Source: Empedobacter brevis_A (lineage in GTDB: Bacteria; Bacteroidota; Bacteroidia; Flavobacteriales; Weeksellaceae). Taken from it: a stretch of DNA of 64,000 nucleotides. The notes beneath the pieces are model-generated. The model saw nothing but the letters and a program-made list of their open reading frames with translations, made no database searches and had not been told where the DNA came from. Positions 58,148 to 64,000 of the stretch are shown piece by piece. Location: positions 1-64,000 of the forward strand of contig NZ_CBCPHV010000001.1 of NCBI RefSeq assembly GCF_965118635.1, given 5' to 3'. Positions within the stretch are counted from its first letter, which is position 1, and every line of letters begins with the position of its first letter. Made by a program: the position numbers and the translations under genes.

Positions 58148-60378
58148 TAACGTACAACTGCAATTTTCAATGTTTTCGTTTCTGTTCCATCAGAGTTTGT
58201 CATCAAAACTAAATAAATCCCAGAAGCAACTGCTTTTCCTTTCGCATTATTTGTATCCCATTCTACAATTCCTCCTTCGGCTTTCTTTTCAAAAAGTAAG
58301 TTTCCAACTACATCTGTAATTTTTACCAAAGCACGATTTGGAAGATTTTTTATCGTAACATTTCCTTTATATTCTGGTCGATAAGGATTGGGATATGCGA
58401 TTGCTTTACTAAAATCATTAGCTTCTGTAGAAACATCGCCTTTGTAAGAAACTACACCTTTTTCGGTTGCGAAATATACGTTTCCTGTCGATTCATCAAT
58501 CGAAATATCATATACAATATCAGAAGGCAATGGCGAATTTTTAGTCGTAAAATGTTGTTTTGTTGTTTCTCCATTACCGGAAACATAATAAACACCTGAA
58601 CCGCTTGTCGCAATCCATTTATTGTTTGCATTATCAACTTTTATCGAATAAATCTCAATATCTGTTAACAAAGCTTCTGGTATTCCATCTTGAATGATAA
58701 CAATTGGCTCAGCAATTATATTATTTGTACGCACAGCGTTATCCGCATCGTACAAGACAACTAATCCTTGTCCTGTTCCTATCCAAAGATTATTTGATTT
58801 ATCTAATGCAACAGAATAAACATAATTGATTGGTAACTTATTCGAAGTTGTCAGAGTTGTAACAATTTCATATTGTTTGTTCAATACAGTAACTCCTCCA
58901 CCTTGTCTTCCACTTGCATAATAGGTATAATTATCAGAAAAATCTGGAGAAAGTGCTACTACTGGAGAAGTTTTATCTACAAATGTGCTTTTCCAAGTTC
59001 CATTAACACTACGTTCTATATAATAAGCAGATTGATAATCGGGCGATTTTCCGTTTGGAAATGAAGCTCCAATATGTAAGTTTCCTAATTTATCATAAGC
59101 TAATCCCGAAATTCTAGAGCTTGGAAATTGATTATCAATGATTTTTTTAGCTATTAAATCATTACCAAATTCTAACAAATCTGTACGTCCATAAGTGTCT
59201 CTTCCAAATTTATTGAACGATGATATGATAAATGTATTATTGTCTTTATTTGGATGAGCTACGATTTTTAGAATATCTCTAGCATCTAAAACTGATTTTA
59301 AACGAAGATTATTCCACTTTTTTGTATCATAATAATAAAATCCATCATTATTCTCTAATACATTCGAATAACCTTCGGTTCCTCCAGGTGCAATCCATAA
59401 TTTTCCATTTTTCGTTGTTACAGACCATGTTTTATTATTAAATGGTCCATCGGGATAAAACTCATTTTTATTAGGAAAATCAATAATTCCATGGTTTACA
59501 GTACCTCCATATAGTTTATCATTTATAAAAATTCCTGTATTGAAATTGATGTTTTTTTCTTCTTCATCAATTTTAGTGTAAGTATTTTCATTTAGAATAG
59601 AAATTTGATTGTTTTGCGTAATGATTAATTTTCCATTTGAAGTCTTCAAATCTTCTATAAAATTAAATGATTGTGAAACAGAAGCACCAGAAATATTATT
59701 CAATTGATTTCCTGTCGAGTAATAAATATCATTTCCAAACGCTTCAATATTTGTAATGTTTTGACTAAATGTAGGCTGAGTCCAAGAACTAATATCTGTA
59801 TTATTTAATTTTTTATCTGTTAAATCACTTGAATAAATTCCGTTTTTAGTTGCGATGAACAATTTGTTATTCAAAATCGCTGCATCATTTACAACAGCTG
59901 CATTTGTACGTGTTGTTTCTTTAAATTCTTCAGCTTTCAAATCATAAGAAACAATCCCAAAAGCACCAGAAATAAAAGCAATTCCTTCATTAATCAAAAT
60001 GTGATTCACTTTTTTATCGCCCGCAAATCCATTCCATTTAATATCTAAAACCATTGTCGATTCGCCAGATTTTAATAAATCTAAACCGCCATTTTCATAA
60101 CCAACTAAAAACGAATCTGAATCTTTATCATAAGCCATTGCAGAAATTCCAACATTATTCAAAAAATTGGTTTTGTTTAGCTTAATCCAATCACTTGTTG
60201 GATTTTGAGGATTGAATAAGAAAATTCCGTTTTCAGTTCCACAATAAATCACACCATTTGCTTCTTCCAACAATTTTACATTATTGTACGAAAAAAAATC
60301 AGTCCAACGTCCTTTATTACTTTGAGCGTTTAAACTTATGAAAATCATGGTGATGAAAATGAACAATTTTGTCTTCAT
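58147..60378 (-). CDS. porZ: type IX secretion system protein PorZ
   Basis: From ATG 60378 the 743-residue product has a signal peptide (MKTKLFIFITMIFISLNAQ), two beta-propeller regions built of YCGTENGIFLFNP-type blades (GNDIYYSTGNQLNN, LWIGTGQGLVVLYD, NNKWIATSGSGVYYVSGNG, NVYFATEKGVVSYKG) and a C-terminal T9SS sorting domain (AYPNPYRPEYKGNVTIKNLPNRALVKITDVVGNLLFEKKAEGGIVEWDTNNAKGKAVASGIYLVLM). PorZ is a surface component of the attachment complex that hands A-LPS to the sortase PorU. The recO-porZ pairing is typical of Flavobacteria. Confidence 0.93.
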   Translation of the reverse strand: MKTKLFIFITMIFISLNAQSNKGRWTDFFSYNNVKLLEEANGVIYCGTENGIFLFNPQNPTSDWIKLNKTNFLNNVGISAMAYDKDSDSFLVGYENGGLDLLKSGESTMVLDIKWNGFAGDKKVNHILINEGIAFISGAFGIVSYDLKAEEFKETTRTNAAVVNDAAILNNKLFIATKNGIYSSDLTDKKLNNTDISSWTQPTFSQNITNIEAFGNDIYYSTGNQLNNISGASVSQSFNFIEDLKTSNGKLIITQNNQISILNENTYTKIDEEEKNINFNTGIFINDKLYGGTVNHGIIDFPNKNEFYPDGPFNNKTWSVTTKNGKLWIAPGGTEGYSNVLENNDGFYYYDTKKWNNLRLKSVLDARDILKIVAHPNKDNNTFIISSFNKFGRDTYGRTDLLEFGNDLIAKKIIDNQFPSSRISGLAYDKLGNLHIGASFPNGKSPDYQSAYYIERSVNGTWKSTFVDKTSPVVALSPDFSDNYTYYASGRQGGGVTVLNKQYEIVTTLTTSNKLPINYVYSVALDKSNNLWIGTGQGLVVLYDADNAVRTNNIIAEPIVIIQDGIPEALLTDIEIYSIKVDNANNKWIATSGSGVYYVSGNGETTKQHFTTKNSPLPSDIVYDISIDESTGNVYFATEKGVVSYKGDVSTEANDFSKAIAYPNPYRPEYKGNVTIKNLPNRALVKITDVVGNLLFEKKAEGGIVEWDTNNAKGKAVASGIYLVLMTNSDGTETKTLKIAVVR

Positions 60379-60384
60379 AATGCA

Positions 60385-60392
60385 CAAAAATA
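60385..60392 (-). promoter_or_regulatory. -7 box of porZ-recO
   Basis: Minus-strand TATTTTTG, a full TAnnTTTG match, 6 nt upstream of ATG 60378; a TTG at 60387 lies within it. Predicts a leaderless transcript. Confidence 0.55.
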
Positions 60393-60436
60393 CTGTAATT
60401 TATAACAATATAACTTGCTAAAAATTGTACTGTTTG

Positions 60437-61534
60437 TTATAATAAATCATAAAATTTTCCGGGCAGCGTCGAAATTATTTGCTTCAATTCCAAATCTAAT
60501 AAGATTGGCATCAATTCATATGATTTCAAATTTAAGTCGAAAGACATTTTATCTATATGCTGTTTTCCATTCGTTTTTAGATAATTAACGAGTTTAAGTT
60601 CTTCTTCAGAAAACTCAATAAACAAATCCATTTGTTTTGGTTTCTTCTTCGAATTGAAATTAAAATAATCGATAATATCTTTCGAATTTTCGACTAAATA
60701 AGCTTGATGAGATTTTATTAAATAATTGCACCCAACGCTCAAAACATCTGTAGATTTTCCTGGCAAAGCAAATACATCTCGGTTATACTCATTTGCAAAT
60801 TTCGCAGTAACTAAACTTCCTCCTTTAAAAGCTGATTCTACAACAATCGTAATATCTGATAAACCTGCAATAATACGATTTCGTTGAAGAAATGCTTCGG
60901 GTGAAGCGTTTTTAAAACTTGGTTGTTCAGTAATCCAGCCCCCATTCTGTAGTATTTCTACTGCAATTTTTTTATGAGCTGCAGGATAAATTCGTTCAAA
61001 ATTTGTTCCCATTACCGCCCATGTCGTAATTTTATTCTGAAGTGAATTTGTATGCGCTTCTATATCACAACCATACGCTAATCCACTCACAATTGTAACA
61101 TCAAAATCAGCTAAATCCTGTATTAATTCAGTAATAAAATTTCGTCCATAATTTGTCATTTTTCTTGTCCCAACTATTGAAATCTTTTTATTCTTGAATT
61201 GATTGAACTCTAAATTTCCATTGCAAAAAATCACCAAAGGTGCGTCAATGCATTCTTTTAAGATTTGTGGATATTCTTCATCATAAAAAGTCAGAATATC
61301 GATTTTGTTAATTTTACAATATTCAATTTCTGCAAAAGCTAAATCTAACCATTTATTATTTCCAAAATCGTTACTTATTTGCAATCCGATTCCCGAAATT
61401 TGCATTAAATCTTTTGGCATACAATTCCAAGCAGCTTCTGGCGAACCAAAAAATTGAATAATTTTTCGAGTCGTAGAATCTCCAATTCCTTTTTGAAAAG
61501 AAAGTGCTAAAATGTAAGGTAAATCGGTTTGCAT
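60437..61534 (-). CDS. dprA: DNA-processing protein DprA
   Basis: The 365-residue product has the DprA Rossmann-fold motifs: KKISIVGTRKMTNYGRNFI, VTIVSGLAYGCDIEAHTNSL, QRNRIIAGLSDITIVVESAFKGGSLVTAKFANEYNRDVFALPG, plus an N-terminal helix-hairpin-helix/SAM-like part and a C-terminal winged helix of DML1 type (FIEFSEEELKLVNYLKTNGK ... LPGKFYDLL). It loads RecA on incoming single-stranded DNA in transformation. It lies upstream of porZ on the same strand, 58 nt apart. Confidence 0.95.
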   Translation of the reverse strand: MQTDLPYILALSFQKGIGDSTTRKIIQFFGSPEAAWNCMPKDLMQISGIGLQISNDFGNNKWLDLAFAEIEYCKINKIDILTFYDEEYPQILKECIDAPLVIFCNGNLEFNQFKNKKISIVGTRKMTNYGRNFITELIQDLADFDVTIVSGLAYGCDIEAHTNSLQNKITTWAVMGTNFERIYPAAHKKIAVEILQNGGWITEQPSFKNASPEAFLQRNRIIAGLSDITIVVESAFKGGSLVTAKFANEYNRDVFALPGKSTDVLSVGCNYLIKSHQAYLVENSKDIIDYFNFNSKKKPKQMDLFIEFSEEELKLVNYLKTNGKQHIDKMSFDLNLKSYELMPILLDLELKQIISTLPGKFYDLL

Positions 61535-61588
61535 TTTGTTAAATTATTAATATTAAACCAACTAAATAGCATTTTAAGTACTTATTTT

Positions 61589-61619
61589 TTTGCTGAATCT
61601 AAAAAAAATGTTAATTTCG
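61589..61619 (+). promoter_or_regulatory. promoter of the HU-SPOR gene
   Basis: TTTG (61589-61592), a 19-nt spacer and TAATTTCG (61612-61619). The box ends 4 nt before the ATG at 61624, so the transcript should be leaderless or have a 1-2 nt leader. Confidence 0.55.
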
Positions 61620-61623
61620 TAAT

Positions 61624-62775
61624 ATGAGGTTAGAAGAGCATATCAGTCAATTATTATTTCAACACGATTGTGTAATCGTTCCAAATTTTGGTGCATTTAT
61701 ATCAAACACTGCAAATGTGGCTTTTGATGAGCAAACGAACACATTTATTCCACCAAGAAAAGAGCTTTCTTTTAATTCAACTTTAACAAAAAGTGATGGT
61801 GTTTTGGTGAATAAAATTGTGGAAGATGAACCAATGTCTTTCGAAAATGCACAAACATTTTTGAATGAACAAGTTTATTTTTGGCAAGAACATTTGAAAA
61901 ATGGAAAAGTTTTAACCTTAAAAAATATCGGGTCATTACAATTTAATGATGCTAGAAAAATTGACTTCAAACCAGAAAATGCTCAAAATTATTTCATTGC
62001 CGCTTATGGTCTTTCAAATTTACAAGCCAATTACATTTTAGATTCGTCTAAAACTAAAACTTCTAACAAACACATGTCAAAATTTTTAGCCGCAGCCTCT
62101 TTAATTCCTATTATTGTTGGTGGCTTCCTATATTTTAATACGCCGCAACCCGTACAAGAATTCGTAACGGAACAATGGAGCGGTTTGGTTTTACCAATGA
62201 TTGGTCAAGATGACGCAAACAAATCTGAGGCTCCAGTGCAATATGATGTGTACAATATGCCACAAACGATTGCTGAACCTTCTTTAGTTGAGTATCAAAT
62301 TGCTGAGACCGTTACAAAAACGGATACAATTGAAACACCTAAAAAAGTTGAAATTACGGTTGTTAAGGAAACCAAACTGAATGATACAGATAAAGAAATA
62401 ACGGCAATTGTAAAGGAAAAACCTTCAACAAAAGAAATTGTAAAAACTGAAACGAAAAAATTAACAAAAGTAGAAGCCCCTACAGCAGTCGAAAAGAAAG
62501 TTGATTCAAAAAAAGAAGCAGCAACTAAAATAGATGCAAAATCTGCTAATAAGAAATATCAAGTAATTGCCGCTTCATTAAAACGTCAAGAAGATGCTGA
62601 TCGTTTGGTTGGAGAATTGAAAAAACAAGGGTACAAAGATGCTGGAGTTTCTTATGTAAAAGGTCGCTATTATTATGTAACATACAGCACATTTAATAAT
62701 ATGGATGATGCACAAAAATACATGAATGATGTAAATAAAAAATCACCTGGAACTTGGGTGAGAACTGAAAATTAA
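61624..62775 (+). CDS. HU-CCDC81-like / transmembrane / SPOR-domain protein
   Basis: The 383-residue product has three parts. Residues about 1-140 resemble the prokaryotic HU-CCDC81 double HU domain: EEHISQLLFQHDCVIVPNFGAFISN, FNSTLTKSDGVLVNKIV, LKNGKVLTLKNIGSLQFN. One membrane helix follows (MSKFLAAASLIPIIVGGFLYF, about 155-176), then a Thr/Lys/Glu-rich periplasmic linker, and a C-terminal SPOR domain (KYQVIAASLKRQEDADRLVGELKKQGYKDAGVSYVKGRYYYVTYSTFNNMDDAQKYMNDV) that binds denuded peptidoglycan at division sites. The DNA-binding-type head inside and the wall-binding tail outside suggest a link between nucleoid and septum; this is inference. Confidence 0.9.
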   Translation: MRLEEHISQLLFQHDCVIVPNFGAFISNTANVAFDEQTNTFIPPRKELSFNSTLTKSDGVLVNKIVEDEPMSFENAQTFLNEQVYFWQEHLKNGKVLTLKNIGSLQFNDARKIDFKPENAQNYFIAAYGLSNLQANYILDSSKTKTSNKHMSKFLAAASLIPIIVGGFLYFNTPQPVQEFVTEQWSGLVLPMIGQDDANKSEAPVQYDVYNMPQTIAEPSLVEYQIAETVTKTDTIETPKKVEITVVKETKLNDTDKEITAIVKEKPSTKEIVKTETKKLTKVEAPTAVEKKVDSKKEAATKIDAKSANKKYQVIAASLKRQEDADRLVGELKKQGYKDAGVSYVKGRYYYVTYSTFNNMDDAQKYMNDVNKKSPGTWVRTEN

Positions 62776-62797
62776 TTCATCTATTATAATATAAATC

Positions 62798-62828
62798 GAA
62801 ATAAGCTGTCCAAAGGACAGCTTATTTC
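62798..62828. terminator. bidirectional terminator between HU-SPOR and efflux genes
   Basis: Perfect 14-bp inverted repeat GAAATAAGCTGTCC (62798-62811) / GGACAGCTTATTTC (62815-62828), loop AAA. Confidence 0.9.
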
Positions 62829-62851
62829 TTTTGTTAGAATGAATATGAAAA

Positions 62852-64000
62852 CTATTTCCAGCCTCCGCCTAAACTTTTGTAAATAGCGACAACTGTACTC
62901 AATTGTTTTTCTTTTGTTTCGATTAGTTCCATTTTAGCATCCAATAAATCGCGCTGAGTTGTTAATACTTCTAAATAATCGGCACGATTATTTTTAAACA
63001 ACTGATTCGCAATATCAATAGATTCTACAAGTGCTTTTGCTTGTTTATCTTTGTAAGAATAACTTTGTTCTAAATTATTAATCTTAGACATTTGATTTGC
63101 AACATCTAAATAAGCATTCAAAATTGTTTTATCATATTCATACAAAGCTTGAATTTGATGAGCATTTGCTGTATTGAATTCAGCTTTTATTGCACTTTTA
63201 TTAATTAAAGGCGCAGCTAATTCTCCTGCTAATGAATATAAAATAGATTCTGGCATTTTCACCAAATAAGACGGTTTGAATGCATTCAATCCTAAAGTAG
63301 CTGAAATATTAAGCGACGGATAAAATTCTGCACGAGCAACTTTAACATCTAAAGCAGAAGCCTTCAACTCTAATTCTGCTTGTTTGATATCAGGACGATT
63401 TGACAATAATTCGGATGGAATTCCTGCATGCATTGTTTGTGGAATTAAATCCATGAATGAAGAACCATCACGTTTTATTGTTTGCGGATATCTTCCCAAT
63501 AAAGCATTAATTCTATTTTCTGTTTCTGTAATATCTTGTTTGATATTAAATTCTTCGCTTTCTGATTTTAGTAATTCTGCTTCAAATTTCTTAACTGCCA
63601 ATTGTGTTTCACGAGCTGCTTCTTTCTGAATTTTCACTACTCGAAGCGATTCTTTTTGTAAAGCAATATTTCGATGAATTAAATCTAATTGGCTATCCAA
63701 CGATAACAATTCATAGTAAGATGAAGCAATTTCAGAAATCAAATTAGTCAAAACAAAATTCTTTCCTTCAACTGTTGATAAATAACGCGCAATTGAAGCA
63801 TCTTTTGAATTTCGTAACTTCTTCCAAATATCAACTTCCCAATCAGCATTTAATCCAATTGCATAATCCATCAACGGATCGGGCATTTCTTTTCCTGGTT
63901 TTATTTCAGTAGAAGCATCTCCTGCACCTTGACTTGTATAACGACCAACTTTTTCTACACCAACACCAGCTGTTGCTGCAACTGTTGGTGTTAATTTTCC
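62852..64000 (-). CDS. TolC/NodT-family outer-membrane efflux channel, 5' end beyond window
   Basis: The minus-strand frame is open from the right edge to a stop at 62852. The visible part, about 382 residues, is the outer-membrane factor of a tripartite efflux pump: GLNADWEVDIWKKLRNSKDASIARYLSTVEGKN, YYELLSLDSQLDLIHRNIALQ, ETENRINALLGRYPQTI, IPSELLSNRPDIKQAELELKASALDVKVARAEFYPSLNISATLG, LYEYDKTILNAYLDVANQMSKI and the C-terminal NRADYLEVLTTQRDLLDAKMELIETKEKQLSTVVAIYKSLGGGW. The internal methionine at 63886 is not the start; the signal and lipobox are outside. RND and membrane-fusion partners would be expected upstream, beyond the edge. Confidence 0.93.
   Translation of the reverse strand, partial: GKLTPTVAATAGVGVEKVGRYTSQGAGDASTEIKPGKEMPDPLMDYAIGLNADWEVDIWKKLRNSKDASIARYLSTVEGKNFVLTNLISEIASSYYELLSLDSQLDLIHRNIALQKESLRVVKIQKEAARETQLAVKKFEAELLKSESEEFNIKQDITETENRINALLGRYPQTIKRDGSSFMDLIPQTMHAGIPSELLSNRPDIKQAELELKASALDVKVARAEFYPSLNISATLGLNAFKPSYLVKMPESILYSLAGELAAPLINKSAIKAEFNTANAHQIQALYEYDKTILNAYLDVANQMSKINNLEQSYSYKDKQAKALVESIDIANQLFKNNRADYLEVLTTQRDLLDAKMELIETKEKQLSTVVAIYKSLGGGWK

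Noticed and set aside
1..64000. CRISPR array, IS element, prophage, integron
   Set aside because: No regularly spaced repeats, transposase, integrase or phage structural motifs were found in reading both strands.

Overview
The window looks like chromosomal DNA of a member of Flavobacteriia, most plausibly Weeksellaceae (an Empedobacter/Chryseobacterium-like relative); the genus is inference. Seen directly: very low GC, a Bacteroidota-type -7 box (TAnnTTTG, sometimes TAnnTTCG) upstream of many genes, secreted proteins with type IX secretion (T9SS) C-terminal sorting domains, a porZ-recO pair, several TonB-dependent receptors, and families largely confined to Bacteroidota (DUF3127, DUF4833, DUF6702, HU-CCDC81/SPOR). 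No phage, transposase, CRISPR array or rRNA was seen. One tRNA gene (Leu, anticodon UAG) is present. Gene packing is dense, with many 1-17 nt overlaps and shared terminators between convergent genes.

Layout. 1-3.4 kb: 3'-truncated TPR membrane sensor, a small secreted protein, a 41-residue membrane peptide, an omega-amidase and a PAP2 phosphatase. 3.4-6.7 kb: translation operon thrS-infC-rpmI-rplT with a non-AUG infC start. 6.8-15.3 kb: secreted nuclease/phosphatase, tgt-lptF/G, DUF937-OmpA protein, mscS-dacB and two small envelope proteins. 15.4-19.1 kb: trmB, secreted M28 peptidase, fused UMP synthase of eukaryotic type. 19.4-24.9 kb: C1 peptidase followed by a tightly coupled NAD operon nadA-nadB-unknown-nadC. 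25-30.4 kb: two tandem paralogous TonB receptors sharing an almost identical 5' end. 30.5-38.9 kb: ldcA, upp, yraN, two DedA paralogues, DUF4833, GNAT, CsbD, a second small membrane peptide, tRNA-Leu, DUF3127 protein with an SSB-like tail, aat, DUF3108. 39-44.9 kb: NifU/Mrp pair, DinB, esterase lipoprotein, nitroreductase, pabB-pabC. 45-49 kb: SAM-I riboswitch in front of a TonB receptor, then an amino-acid permease. 49-52 kb: a two-gene operon of a GshB-like ATP-grasp ligase and an FGase/DUF1704 fusion. 52-64 kb: EamA transporter, tadA, alpha/beta hydrolase, two tandem paralogous envelope proteins, a trans-sulfuration-type PLP enzyme, recO-porZ-dprA, an HU-TM-SPOR protein, and a 5'-truncated TolC-like efflux channel.

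Working together: the nad genes give the complete aspartate-to-NaMN de novo route; pabB/pabC supply p-aminobenzoate; pyrEF makes UMP while upp salvages uracil; PorZ serves the T9SS that exports the nuclease-like protein and the M28 peptidase; the SAM riboswitch suggests that the receptor beside it (and perhaps the permease) imports something that relieves methionine/SAM shortage. The strongest candidates for undescribed biology are the ATP-grasp / FGase-DUF1704 operon, the SAM-controlled TonB receptor, the dispersed pair of small basic membrane peptides, the unknown secreted protein embedded in the NAD operon, and the tandem 54.4-55.5 kb envelope paralogues.
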